Both the position numbers and the translations under genes were made by a program. DNA of 64,000 nucleotides from Larix kaempferi (taxonomy: Eukaryota > Streptophyta > Pinopsida > Pinales > Pinaceae), in NCBI GenBank assembly GCA_027924585.1, contig BSBM01000050.1:8008001-8072000 (forward strand), in the 5' to 3' direction. The notes under the pieces are model-generated. The model was not told the DNA's origin. It saw nothing but the letters and a program-made list of their open reading frames with translations, and did no database searches. This document shows, in pieces, positions 10,540-22,265 of the stretch; position 1 is the first letter of the stretch, and each line of letters begins with the position of its first letter.

Positions 10540-10990
10540 ACCCCTTTTTCGGGCCGAACAACCCCTTTTACGAAAAAGGCACTTAGGGAGTTTCTGTTAA
10601 GCTCTTTTCTGACTCCTACAAACAATGAAAAGATTGCCGAGCAACCTTGTTTCCTTTCATGCTCGTTAAACGTATCTGAAAGGGCGTCTACCTGGTATAA
10701 GTTTACCCCTTTTCCAGACCTTGTAGACTAATTACGAAAAAGGTATACTCTAGTCACATCGGCTAGAAGAGTTCTCCATCCGCATCATTTTATGCTTTTT
10801 CGGGCCTTGGAGACTAAACTTACGAAAAAGAAACACCAATAGAGTCCACTTACCGTTTTAAGACTCTCTAAACATGAAAGCAACCATGAGCATGAGCCGT
10901 CCTGGGCTCACAAAATCCACAGGACCGTACCATTTCAGAGCACACTTTTATCCCTTCTTGGAGCTCATTAAAACTACGAAGAAGGAATCA
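10540..10990 (+). repeat. Stem-loop series CTTTTTCG ... CGAAAAAG in the 3' UTR (element A)
   Basis: Repeated hairpins with loops of about 15-25 nt: CCTTTTTCG 10543-10551 with CGAAAAAGG 10571-10579; CTTTTC 10604-10609 with GAAAAG 10627-10632; CCTTTTCC near 10,708 with GAAAAAGG near 10,736 (one mismatch); CTTTTTCG 10795-10802 with CGAAAAAG 10823-10830; CCTTCTT 10953-10959 with AAGAAGG 10979-10985, a compensatory change. Loops often hold AGACT or GACTC. D has a matching series at 56,411-56,890. Confidence 0.75.
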
Positions 10991-12163
10991 ATGGTGCCTC
11001 TTGGCGCCACGACAGATCACATATACTCATTAGGCAACTTACCCATTTTGGTCGCCTTTGTTCCGAGTATTCTGCAGTATGTCACCTTGATAATTCCTCG
11101 ATGACACCTATCAGCTCGTCCTCCCCCCCCAGAATCAATATATACCATTCAGTCAAAGCAATGATCCCCACACCTACAAGTCAGTTCCCTACGCTGCCAG
11201 GTCAACCATGTTATCATGCTCTGAACAAAGGAAGTTTGAGTCTACCCATTTTTTGACCAAGTTATTTCCCATTCCCACAAGTATGTCAGTCCTAACATCA
11301 GTACTACAACACTTCAGTTTTACACCTTGTGCTCCTATCAAGGAAACATCATTTCCTTGTTAGTTGCTGGTCTCCCTCTGTCGACGACAACCACATTGAT
11401 TCCAGAGGATAGACCTAGAGGTCCCTGTGTCTTGGACTCATCACCATTTATGATGAGTGCCTACGAATCATTTCGAGAGGAATCTTCAGTGCCTCTCCAA
11501 ATGATTGTTTCTCACATGCTCGACTTCAACACCTTGATCGCATCATTGAGACTCGCACAGGGTATTCGTCCGTTTCACTTATTAGTCGAAGACCCCAGAT
11601 ACCTCTTGATTCCTCCACATTTGAGAGTCTTCCTATGGATAACACCAGTTACACTTTATCTACAGATATCCGGGTTGCGCATGGTGACAGTATTCAAATA
11701 TACCCCAGTTTCATACTCCCTTGAGTATACAGTCACATTATTTCTCAGAGATGACTCATAATCTTTGAGTCCCTACAGATGTTGGACACCTTCAGTTTCA
11801 GCAGTTCCTCAGTTATTCCAGTGTATCAGTTATTGAGATCCGTTATGATCAGGAGTACATCCCAAAATAATGTCCCCCCTAGACCGTTATGGTGTACCAG
11901 TAGATTCTTTATGTATTAGATCCCCCTTCTTGGGACTAATTGTTATGTATATGTCTTGATACGAGCATGGGAATGCCCGCCTCGTCCATTATCAGAGATT
12001 ATACCTCATTCATATTGAGGCCATGTAATATTTTTTGTTTCTTGCAGCTTCCAAGGGCCGTGGCTCCAGTCTCCAATCGGTCTCTTCTCCTTCCCAAACC
12101 CCTGAAAAAAGACAAAAAGAACTATGATGTCTATCGGCCATACGATGAGCTCCTGCCCTCACA
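10991..12163 (+). other. Rest of element A 3' UTR, no gene recognised
   Basis: Non-coding by inspection; short open frames have no recognisable domain. Patches match D at 57,060-58,165, for example the phrase around GAGCATGGGAATGCCCGCCTCG near 11,963, which D repeats near 58,034. The pairing suggests a conserved untranslated region and not a coding one. Confidence 0.55.
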
Positions 12164-12178
12164 CATCAGGGGGCAATC
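12164..12178 (+). promoter_or_regulatory. Polypurine tract of element A
   Basis: ATCAGGGGGCAATC directly precedes the LTR start TGTTAACACC. D has TTTAGGGAACATC at the same place. Confidence 0.7.
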
Positions 12179-12890
12179 TGTTAACACCTAAAAAGTGCTC
12201 ACTAGCTCATTTCCCTATTCACATGACCCATTTGTCCACTTTTTCACCATCGGAGCCTCTGAAACCAACAAAAGGTCACCAAAAGACCTGAGTACACCCC
12301 TTTTTCCATTAAAAAAGATTATTTTTCCTGAAAAGCATAAAAAACCCTAAAAAAGGGTCCAAATTCCCAAAAATATTAAAAAGGGAATTAAAATATTATT
12401 TTTATTCAAAAAAGGAAAAAGGAGGGAAAAGTACCTAAACCATGTTGGTCAATACCATTTGGTTTCCACAAAACCACAAATGGTATTCCCCACCACCAAA
12501 ACCTATAAAAAGGTGGTAGGGGCTCCTCATTTCACATCCATCCATTATCTCATCCTTATGCTGCTGAAATCTCCCTTGAGCATTTTAGCCATTGAAGCAA
12601 CCTTGGAGAAGGAGACCTCTTGGAGTTTGGAGCTACTCATCTTGGGAGTTGCTCAACATCAACCTTCACCATTGGAGGTATTATCGCAAGCACTTGCTTG
12701 CCCCCCATTTTTCAATACAAATTCATTCTTTAATATTTTCTTGTTCTTGTTTTTAAATGTTTACATTATTTGCTTATATTCTTGCATAGATTCATGATTA
12801 GTTTAGTTTATTGTTATTTGCTTTACATTGAAACTGCTGCTACTAGTTAGCAGGTGCCCATAGCACTAATCCTGGTTGCAAAACCGGGCC
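12179..12890 (+). mobile_element. 3' LTR of element A (truncated)
   Basis: It starts TGTTAACACCTAAAAAGTGC after the PPT and matches the LTR of element C (26,211) over its first part and again over the GGAGAAGGAGA region (12,606; compare 61,706). A TATA box CTATAAAAAG lies at 12,503-12,512. A donor-like GGAG/GTATTA lies near 12,675, and C has GAG/GTAATC at the matching place. The end is lost where G begins, somewhere in 12,840-12,895. Confidence 0.8.
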
Positions 12891-15378
12891 AACATCCTTC
12901 ATGAAAATATTTGCAATGGCATCGGCTTTGTGTGTGGACTTAACCGGTATAAAATGTGCTGCCTTTGTTAACTTGTCCACCACAACCATGATGGAATCAT
13001 GTTGTCTCACAGTCATTGGCAATCCTATAATAAAGTTCATGGATATTACTTCCCATTTCCATTCTGGGATTGTCACTGGGAGCAATAAACCTGCTAGATG
13101 TTGGTGTTCACTCTTCACCTGCTGACATTCCATGCACTTAGAAATGTATTCAGCGATGTCCTTCTTCATGCTTGGCCATAAATAATATTTTCTTGTTATA
13201 GCAATTGTTTTCTGATATCCTGGGTGACCAGAGTATGGATCTTTATGGATTTCATCCATAACAATTCTCCTCAAATCTGCCGCATTTGGAATATAGACTC
13301 TATTCTTATAAGTAAGAAGTCTGCCTTCTTCCAAATGATAGCCTTCATACTTCTTGCCAAGGTCTTGCTGCTGCAATTTGTCCTTTATCTGCACGTACAC
13401 TTCATCTTCAACAATATGGTTAACAATCTGCTGCTTCAAATCTAGTTGGCAAGTACTAAGTGCTGCCACATACATTTCATGTACCTTCCTGCTGACTGCA
13501 TTAGCCACCTTGTTTTCTTTCCCTTTTATGTGTTTGATTTCAAAATCAAATTCACACAAAAATTTCAACCATCTAGCTTTCCTAGCATTTAAAGTTGGCT
13601 GATCAAACAAGTATTTCAGACCACAATGGTCTATCCTTAACTCAAATTTTCTTCCCATTAAGTAATGCCTCCACATCTTTAAGGCATGTACTATGGCTGC
13701 AAGCTCTAGATCATGAGTAGCATAGTTCTTTTCATGCTCCTTCAACTTTCTCGACTCATAGCATATTACGTGGTTGTCTTGCTTAAGAACTCCTCCAAGT
13801 CCTTGATTGCATGCATCGGTACACACCACAAAGTCTTTTTCTGGGTCTGCAATTTTCAAAATTGGTGCACTTGTAAGAAGATTCTTCAACCGTTGAAAAC
13901 TTTCCTCACATCTTGGTGACCATTCAAACTTTATCCCCTTCTTTTGCAAAGAAGTGATCGGGTTTGCAACCTTGGAGAATCCTTCGATAAATATCCTGTA
14001 GTAACTAGAAAGGCCCATAAAAGATCTCACATCAGTCACATTCCTTGGAGTTGGCCAATTCATAATGGTTTCAATCTTCTCAGGGTCTACAGATATTCCT
14101 TCATCGGAGATGATGTGACCCAAATAATGAATTCTATCTTTATAAAAGTCACATTTGCTCAACTTTGCATACAACTTATGCTCCCTTAGTAATTGCATTG
14201 TCATTCTCAAATCTTCTTCATGCTCTTCTTCATTCTTAGAATAGATGAGAATGTCGTCTAGGAATACAAGAACAAACTTGTCCAAATACTTGCTAAAAAC
14301 ATTATTCATGAGACACATGAATGTAGCTGGTGCATTTGTGAGACCGAATGGTACCACTACAAACTCATAGTCTCCATACCTCGTTCTAAAGTCTGTCTTA
14401 TGAATATCTTCTTCTTTGATTCTTACCTGATGGTAACCAGACCTCAAGTCAATCTTTGAGAATACCTTTGCTCCTCTCATTTGGTCAAAAAGGTCATCAA
14501 TTCGGGGCAATGGGTATTTGTTCTTCACAGTGACTTTGTTCAACTGCCTGTAGTCAATACATAACCTGAGTGTTCCATCTTTCTTTTTCACAAATAGAAC
14601 AGGTGCTCCCCATGGGGACACACTTGGCCTAATATATTTCTTTTACAGCAACTCTTGTAATTGCATTTTCAATTCTAGCAATTCCAGTGTACTCATCCTA
14701 TAGGGTGTCTTAGACACTGGTGCCGCTCCTGGCACAAGTTCAATTGTAAAGTCAATGTCTCTCTTTGGAGGAAGTCCTGGATTCTCATCAGGAAAAACAT
14801 CCTTGAATTCTTGCAATACATGATAGTCCTCCAATTTAAGAGTTTCATTCTCTGCTGCCTCTAAAATGTGGGCTGCATACAATTGACATCCCTTCCTACA
14901 AAACTTCTTCAGTTGCATGGCTGAAACCTGTCTAACAGAAGTCACCTTTGGAATTCCTTTTACAACCCTCGGGTTTCCTTCTTCGTCCATGCATTCAAAT
15001 GTCTTATTGTAGCAGTCAAGTTTAACCCTGTGTGCTTCTAACCAATCCATTCCAATGAGAATATCATAGGATCCTAGTGGTAAACTATTCAGATTTGTGT
15101 AAGTGAATAGCCCATCCATCTCTAATGGACATTTCTCTACTATTTCACTAACTTTTCTCTTGGTTCCAGTGGCTAGTTGAACTAACCATGATTTACTATG
15201 CTTTAAAAAGCACAAATCTCAACAATTCTAGGAGTGACATAACTGTGAGTAGATCCAGGATCAATCAAAATAGAAACAGATTGCTTAGTAATCTTACCTT
15301 CAACTTCAACCACAGTTGACTGATGATATACCTGGCGGTTGTCTAGTGTTGCATAGATTCTAGGGATTGTCCTTAACA
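12843..15378 (-). pseudogene. pol: Element G protease-RT-RNase H-integrase (truncated)
   Basis: Minus strand. Protease with LIDPGSTHSYV near 15,270 (a stop follows soon after), then SYDILIGMDWLEAHRVKLD. A TAA at 14645-14643 interrupts LQELL[18 protein letters not shown], otherwise one frame to 12,843. RT has [33 protein letters not shown] and the active site [10 protein letters not shown]. RNase H has [16 protein letters not shown] with its Asp kept. The integrase zinc finger ([12 protein letters not shown] ... CMECQQVK) is intact, but the first core Asp is changed (ISMNFIIG instead of the usual ISMDFI) and the core ends after [10 protein letters not shown]. Wording and the iMet PBS fit a chromovirus; no chromodomain remains to confirm it. 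Confidence 0.88.
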
Positions 15379-15379
15379 C

Positions 15380-16654
15380 TTAACCCAAAGTTTCAGCTCC
15401 CTGGATGTTGTGGACTTGATTTGCATTCCCATTCCGATGTGGACAATTCCTAAGCATGTGGTATCCTCCACAACCCCAACATTGAAGTGGTTCTCTTGGC
15501 TCCTTTGGATCTCTTGGCTTGTATCCCATCATCCTAGTTGGCTTAGTCACAACCTGTGATGGTTGCCTTTGCTGATTCCGGAATTGAGGAGGCTTGAACC
15601 CCTTCTTCCTTTGATCAAACTTTTCATTTTTCTTATCCTTCCATGCCTTATGGAATTTTGGTTTTCTTCTATTTTGATCAACGCAATACTTGGCCTTTCT
15701 TATGGCCTCCTCTAGAGTTTGAGGTTCATCAAACTCAATTCTGTCTTTATATGACTGGGGCAGTCCACTTAGGAAATGCTGAATTTTCACCTTATCATCT
15801 CGAATATACCTGACATACCTCAGCAACTCTAAGAACTTGTTTGCATATTCTTCCATTGTCAGTTGTCCCAATCTCAGCTCATGGAACTCTTTGATCTTAT
15901 CATCATAGTACCTATCAGAGAGGTACTTCTGTTTGAAGTATTTCTTGAACTGCTTCCACACAATCTTCCTTTCGTTGATCTTCTTCACTTGCCTGATGTG
16001 TTCCCACCATATAGATGCTCTTCCATTCAAGTTGAAGATAGCTACCCTTGCCTTCATATTTCCCGAGTAGCCTTGGACTTGGAAATACTTTCTCATCCCA
16101 AGAAGCCAAGCTTCAGCTTCTTGACCAGACTTTATCTCTCCATCAAATGTAGGAGGTTTCGCCTTCTTAAATTCCCCATGTGAATTGTTCTTGTAGTGCT
16201 TCTTCCTCTGACTCCCGCGAGATGATGATCTCGAAACCTCAATGGATTCTTTAGAGTCAGATGATTCATTAGAAGAGAGTTCTGGAGTATATGTTCTGTC
16301 TGTAGAAACTCTTCTTGGGCTACTAGCCCTCTTGCGGGAATTCCTCCTAGAACTACTCCCACCCCTTTCTAGATTTGATGTCTGATGCCCAGAGTTTATT
16401 TGCCTTTGGATGTCTGTCAAACTCTATAGCATGATTGCATTCAACTGATTTTGTTCTTCCTGAGCTTTAATCATCCTTTCCTTGTCCTCTCTACAGCTTT
16501 GCAACTCCACCCTTAGGCTTCTCATGGTGGTTGCAATACCTAGAGGAGTCTCTTGATTTCTTCTCCTATTAGATTCTGTTTCAGCATTCTCAACATGTAT
16601 GTTCTCCCCCATGGCATCTGTCTCAGGCTCATAGGGATCCTGTGCATCATCCAT
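15380..16654 (-). pseudogene. gag: Element G gag
   Basis: Minus strand, start Met at 16654 (MDDAQDPYEPETDAMG), with one in-frame TAG at 16426-16424; about 425 aa in all. The capsid domain runs from PPTFDGEIKSGQEAEAWL to the FLSGLPQSYKDRI region. A Lys/Arg-rich tail leads to one CCHC knuckle CWGCGGYHMLRNC near 15,440. The Ser/Arg stretch at about residues 95-150 is typical of a disordered linker. Gag and pol are in different frames here, unlike element A. Confidence 0.88.
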
Positions 16655-16966
16655 GATGTTTATTTTCTTGGCTCAACCAAGATCCAAAACCTTCCAACTG
16701 TACTATCTAGAGTACTACCCTGATCTAACTGTAATTCTACAAAATGTGTTCATCAACATAATTGTTAGCTGCATTATATTGCCAGAAATTCATGAATTAC
16801 TTCCATGCACGTGGACAAATATTATATTGACAATTTGTCAAATCATAGAATTTTCTCACAATCAATGACATGTGGGAGGGGGGGGGCAGAAGGGGGTCAA
16901 GGGGGCTTTCCCCCTTATGGCCACCACTGTAGTGCAGGTCGAGGGAAGCGCCCTCATTTTTTTTTT
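16655..16966 (-). other. Element G leader, gene-free part with a G-rich run
   Basis: No ORF of note. The plus strand holds four G runs at 16,874-16,913 (GGG, nine G, five G, five G), a possible G-quadruplex; the element RNA would carry the C-rich complement. Confidence 0.5.
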
Positions 16967-17640
16967 GGAAATCTTTCCGCAGCTTCAGGGCGATTTGCCG
17001 AACGCTTCCGTAATTGCGGGGCGATTTGCCAAGTGCTTCCGCAATTGTGGGGCGATTTGTCGAGTGCTTCTGCAATTTTGGAGCAATTCACCGAATGCTT
17101 CCGTAGTTGCGTAGCAATTCGCCGAATGCTTCCGCAGTTGCGGAGCAATTCGCGGAATGCTTCCGCAGTTGTGGAGCAATTCGCGGAATGCTTCCGCAGT
17201 TTCGGGTCGACTCGCCGAACTCTTCTGCGTTGCGGAACAACTCGTGAAATCCTTCCGTAGTTTCGGGCCATCTTTCCAAACTCTTCCGCGTTGCGGAACG
17301 ATTCACGAAATCCTTCCGCAGTTGCGGGGTGACTTCCCGAACTCTTCCGCGTTGCGGAACGATTCGTGGAATGCTTCCGCAATTGCGGGGTGACTTCCCG
17401 AACTCTTCCGCGTTGCGGAACGATTCGTGGAATGCTTCCGCAATTGCGGGGTGACTTCCCGAACTCTTCCATGTTGCGGAACGATTCGTGGAATCCTTCC
17501 ACAATTGCGGGTCGACTTCCCGAACTCTTCCACGTTGCGGAACAACTTGCGGAATCCTTCCGCAGTTTCGGAAGAGAATTCCTTCCGCAATTTCGGAAGA
17601 GAATTCCTTCCGTAGTTTCCGGCAGAACTCATAGAAACTT
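16967..17640 (-). repeat. Palindromic tandem array in element G leader
   Basis: Units of about 41 bp at the low-coordinate end become about 62-63 bp units from 17,290. Nested palindromes recur: CCGCAATTGCGG, CCGCAGTTGCGG, TTCCGC-GTT-GCGGAA and GCGGAA-TGC-TTCCGC. Consecutive copies near 17,361 and 17,424 are almost identical, so expansion is recent. The array lies between the PBS and gag of G. Open frames across it in several phases are by-products. Confidence 0.85.
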
Positions 17641-17835
17641 AGAAAATTTTTGAAAATTCAAATTTTTTTGAAAATTTCTTATCTATCAGTGCTGAGCAGG
17701 AAGCATACTTACCTCCGCAACTATCCAACTTAACCAGTTTACGCCCAATGCTGAGACCTGTGGTGATCAGGAAGGGATCTTCCCTTGTAATTGCAATCTG
17801 ATTTGGCCCATAGAGGTCCAATGCTGCAACCAACA

Positions 17836-17847
17836 GCTCTGATACCA
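17836..17847 (-). other. Primer binding site of element G (initiator Met tRNA)
   Basis: The minus strand reads TGGTATCAGAGC three bases after the LTR end, the standard plant iMet-tRNA primer site. Confidence 0.9.
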
Positions 17848-17850
17848 AAA

Positions 17851-19473
17851 TGTAATGTCCCCTCCTACCATACCAGCATGATGGAGAGGACGTGACACTA
17901 AATCCGGGCATCTAGCCCCATGAACTTTTAAGTAAGCATTCACATAATATAAAAGAACATATGAGATGTATAGTTGTAAGAAAAACACAGCGGAAATAAT
18001 TTTGGTAACACATCCATCATACATTCACGATATTCATCAAATAAAGAATTGCAAAGTTAACACAAGAGAATACTTATCTTATATAAAGTAGTCCCAAGAA
18101 AATGACTATGCAACTGCAACGTTCCACCCAACCATAGGCCAGTTGTGATCATCAATATCTCCACACACTGCCAACCCCGAGCTGGGCATGATCTCTACAA
18201 GGAATCAGGGAACAACAGACTCACACATAGCCAAGCATACACCAAGATGAGCCAAGCCAATCTACAATTGGGTTTATCAGGCTGCTAGAAAATGGAAAGG
18301 AAGAGTTGCTAAGCTAGTGAGCTCAATCACAGAGCCATGGATACCTCTACAAGATCTATCTAGCTTGGCACCCACAATACCTACACACCCAGCCCAAGGA
18401 AGTATTCTCTTCACTGCTGTACAGTCCCTCAAGCCATACCTTCCCCATCTAGTGCTCTCAGGGTGTGCATAGAAGAGTAGCCAAAGCCCTCTTGATCTTC
18501 TTGAGAGGTTATTCTCCCCACTAGGTTTTTCAAGCCAATTCTGTCCACTACCACTCCAAGTTTCTTGCTCACAGGTTCAAATCAAAACAGGGATGCACAT
18601 AACAGTAGAACTACACTTATTGGGCATGATAAAAAACGTTTCTTCAGTGGGATGCCAAAAAGAGGGGGTTTCTACCAATTCAGAAAAACATGGGAAAGCC
18701 CAAAAATGAAATGGAAATTGGGGAACAACCCTAGAGAGCAGAAATTGTTTTCAGAAAAACGCCCATGGGTATTTTGGGGCAAAAGCGACCTCCATCACAG
18801 TCCCAAATCGTGGCCCTTCTCTCCCAGCTGATGTATAATGAAAAAACGACTCCCAGGCATGGAAAATGCAGGAAAAATGGTGAAAAACGTGATGGGGAAA
18901 GACCCAGTAGTTCAGACTCCGTGAGAGAGGAAAGACTGTGGGTTTAGAATGGCTTTGGGCACCATTTTGTGGGTGTTTTCTTGCCCAAGAAGCAAAAATA
19001 CGAATTCCCAGGTTGATGGCTTTCCCATGCACGAAATTGGCTTCCATACCTCTCCATTCCCAAGGCATTAACTGCCTCAACCAACTCTTGGAAGAATTAA
19101 ATAATTGGGTGCATAACCCAAAATATGTAGTTGGTAGTTTATGGGTTTTCTCATTGACACATGGATTAACACCATTGGCTCAAGGGTTTGAATAATTTCC
19201 CTCCCTATTCCTTATAGAATCATGCCCCCATCTCTTTGTTACATTGCATAGCTAGTTGTGGGTTTTTCATTAAAATTCGTATTTACATGATGTCTTATTT
19301 TACATTGTGCCTATCTAGCACACGAACCATAGGCATCTATTTCTTTAATTGCCGATACATAAAACGCTAAATCAATGGTGGGGCCTTGGCCTTGAGCTCC
19401 TCACCATGATTAAATTACAATATTTACATCATTTACGATTTAATGCAAAGGGGGTCAAAATGGGGACATTACA
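17851..19473 (-). mobile_element. 5' LTR of element G
   Basis: 1,623 bp bounded by a perfect 12-bp inverted terminal pair, TGTAATGTCCCC and GGGGACATTACA. It is followed (minus strand) by TTT and the PBS. No internal gene is recognisable; short open frames carry no domain. Confidence 0.88.
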
Positions 19474-21170
19474 GTATTGCCTTGGGATTCCTGAGGTGTG
19501 GTGTGTATACTACATGTGTATTGCAATATTTCCTTAGTCAACTATATAGTTGTCATCAATTCATAAGAATTTTCTGCAAACAAAAATCTTCATAGAATTG
19601 GGTTTGGAGGATTGCCTAGCTCTTTGTTTGTCTTACGGTTTCTTCATGTAAGTACCTATCCCTTAGAATAGACCCCAATCTATGGAAGAATTTTTGAATC
19701 CAAACTTGAGGCTATAAACCCTCACTTTCTCATTTCTAAGTACATCTTTTAACATGATTAAAAGGGTGTGTAATTCCATCATATCTTTTCACAACCATAA
19801 TATCCTTACATTTAAAAATAGGTAAATTTAATCATTCAATCTTTGGTGGAACTGGGAAACAAGCCTATCTGTCATTATTGCTTATATTAAGCTCTAGGTT
19901 AACAAATCTTGTTATGTGTGGCCACCATCTATCAAATGTGCCTCATAAAGTCATACCCATTGAATGGATTCTTAGTATTCCCTAACTCTAGTGTATGATG
20001 TCTACATGGAAGTCTTCTAATCTTCCGATTCCATCATATATAGGAGGGTCCCGACTCCCTTTCCCTTTTCTTGATCCACTGTACAGATTTGACAGTTGCG
20101 CAATGTTTAGATGAGATAAAAACTGCTCAGTATTTGGAAATAATAGTGTTATTATTTCTCCAGTAATCAAGCTTATAACATAAATAATAGAAAAGGCTAT
20201 CCTTGAACTTTATGAAGGGTGTAAACTAGGAATATCAATAAAAACTACCCAGTATTTGGAAATACTAGTGTGATCTCCAGTAATCGAGCTTATAACATCA
20301 ATAATAGAAAAGAAAAAGCCCGCTACCCATGTATCAGAGCTCTAACACATATAATCCAAGCCAAAAACAATGCATAAACATCATCCATGCCATGAACACT
20401 GCTATAAAAAGGTTAAAATGTTACTAACCTCAAGCGTGAACAAGAAGGCTGTTGTCCTCTGGCCGTTGGTGTGTGCTTTCAGATATATGATAAAAACCCA
20501 GAAAAGAGGGATGAAGGATCAACACGACCATTCCTTTGTGAATAAGGTAGGATTCTAACCCAATGTGACAAATGAAGATCCTTCCTCTTAAAACCAGAGA
20601 ACAAATTCCCCAATGCATTTTTGGAGGTGGAATCATAGATGCAACCTTTATATAGATATTCTTTGAGCATGATGGATCAATGCCAAATGATTGATTATCC
20701 TATAAGTTGGGGAGTAGAAATTCATTGATAATCCTTAATCCTCCTTAATCCCACAAAAATGAGGTGAGTAGCATGAAAACCTAGATTCAAATCGAGGCGA
20801 ATCTAACTGTAAAACCATATTCAACCAAAAATTTCGGGCGAATTCAACTGTATTGGCAATTTCGAGAAGTTGGAGAGGGTGAAAATGTCCCGTGTAACCA
20901 CCATTCCTGGAAATCTGGGGGCGAATGTGACCAAGGACGACTGGAGTTTGAGGGCGAAATCCATTTTTATAATTTTTTAGCAAATACAGGGCTGGGCTAA
21001 CCTCTTTCAACATTTTTTTGGGTAAATAAATATTGAGAGAAATTTAAATAAGAAAAAAACTAGGTTTAATATTAAAAATTCGCCCTTGAAATCGTCAAAA
21101 TCCCCTATAATTCGCCCATGGGTGAAAAAGCGCCCTTAAAATCATCCCTTTTGGCCATTCATCCCTGCAT
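19474..21170. other. Unassigned intergenic or old-repeat DNA
   Basis: No coding domain seen. It contains a diverged direct duplication spaced about 125 bp (see 20,108-20,313). Low-complexity A/T-rich stretches suggest an old, eroded repeat. Confidence 0.4.
20108..20313 (+). repeat. Diverged direct duplication, two copies
   Basis: The phrase around CAGTATTTGGAAATA through CTTATAACAT followed by AATAATAGAAAAG occurs near 20,118-20,192 and again near 20,250-20,313 with substitutions and a small deletion. Confidence 0.7.
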
Positions 21171-21174
21171 CCCT

Positions 21175-21985
21175 CTCCACACATATGCTATGGCGCCCCT
21201 CCAATTGTCTCCACCTGCTCCCTCGCCCGTTCTCTCCTCTCCTCACGGTGTTTTCTTCTAGCGCCTCCACCTGCTGCCTCCAATTTCTATTACTCCTCTT
21301 GCTCTTGTCTGCAACCCCTCATTCCCCCGCTTGCGCTTTCCTCTACTGGAACACTCATGTTCCCTAACATCGCTGCATTTCCCTCCATGTTCTCCATGCC
21401 AGTGCATATTCTCCCTACCGCTCCACTACACTTCCCCTCCGCATCTAATTTCTCGCCACCTCCACCTGCGTCCTGCACTCACGTCCAGCTCCATGTGCTC
21501 TCCACGTGCATTCCCCCCTCCATTCTTTGCATGCTCCAGCTCCCATCCCTTTCATAGCCCGCACCATCTCCCTTTCCTCCTTTCTCCATGCTGCACCTAT
21601 CAGCACCCTCGTCACTCCCCACACCCTTCCTTCCAGTTTCACCTACCATCCCTCTTTCCCCCTACATCCTCCACAACTTCCATCTGCTCCCTCTCATTCC
21701 CACGTGTATCCTCATACACTAGCTCCCTGCGTGCCTCTCCCCGCCAATATTTTCCTCCTGTTCATGCCCCCCCCACCTCCATTATCTTCTCACGAAGGCC
21801 TCCACTGTTCACTCTAACCACAAGTCCTCCTCTCCACGTCACACTGCTCCTTCACATGATTTTTTCTGCACCTTGCTTCATGCCGTGATCCATCCCACTC
21901 CCTCTACTCGTCCCTCCTCCCTGCTCTCCAACACTTGCTCACCATGTTGGTCCCTTCCTCTCAGCTCCCTCCCTATCCTCCACGT
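21175..21985 (+). other. Pyrimidine-rich, strand-asymmetric tract
   Basis: About 800 bp in which C and T dominate the plus strand (many CTCC, CCTC, TTCC words), ending abruptly at about 22,000. Open frames encode only Ser/Pro/Leu low-complexity peptides. No protein domain is recognised. Confidence 0.55.
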
Positions 21986-22034
21986 TTTCGCCACCTTAAC
22001 GACCACTCCTAGAGTTCAAACCCTAAATTGTTCA

Positions 22035-22265
22035 ATTTGAAATTTTTATAATAATATTATTGTTATATATATAATAATTATTATTATAAATCATAAAAAA
22101 ATTTTATTTTGTGGGTTTGACCATCCACCCTAAAGTAATTTATAAAATATTGTTATTATAATTATTATTATTACATAATAATTAATAATAATAATATTAC
22201 GATTATAATTATTCTTTAATAATAATTTGTATTATATCAATTTAATAATTGTATTAATTATTACA
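22035..22265. repeat. A/T-only simple-sequence stretch (ATT/AAT-rich)
   Basis: Long runs of ATAATA, TTATTA and similar words with almost no G or C except a short GTGGGTTTGACCATCCACCC island at 22,112-22,131, which is itself a near hairpin. Confidence 0.7.

Larger units (their letters stand above)
1..12890 (+). mobile_element. Element A: Tat-like Ty3/gypsy retrotransposon, 5' end outside window
   Basis: The order is gag, protease, reverse transcriptase, RNase H and integrase, then a separate RNase H ORF, an antisense gene, a long repeat-rich 3' UTR, a polypurine tract and the start of a 3' LTR at 12,179. The RT block has the Tat-style wording CPKDNFPTPFIDQL and SFMDGFFGYNQ. The 5' LTR lies upstream of the window. 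The 3' LTR is interrupted near 12,840-12,895, where minus-strand element G begins. Element D (43.6-59.3 kb) has the same gene order at the same relative spacing, so this is a real lineage architecture and not a chance assembly. Confidence 0.9.
12843..19473 (-). mobile_element. Element G: chromovirus-like Ty3/gypsy element, 3' end deleted
   Basis: On the minus strand: LTR (19473-17851), PBS, a leader with a palindromic tandem array, gag, protease, RT, RNase H and the N-terminal part of integrase. The element stops inside the integrase core at about 12,895 and abuts A's 3' LTR. There is no 3' LTR, so no target duplication can be scored. Confidence 0.88.

Noticed and set aside
16954-17632. Minus- and plus-strand ORFs of 80-182 aa over the G leader array
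   Set aside because: Frame openness comes from 62-63-bp repeat units; overlapping ORFs in several frames cannot all be genes.
18565-19080. ORFs inside the G LTR
   Set aside because: Within a 1.6-kb LTR bounded by clear inverted ends; no domain.
21331-21888. 185-aa Ser/Pro/Leu ORF
   Set aside because: Low-complexity translation of a pyrimidine-rich tract; several frames are equally open.
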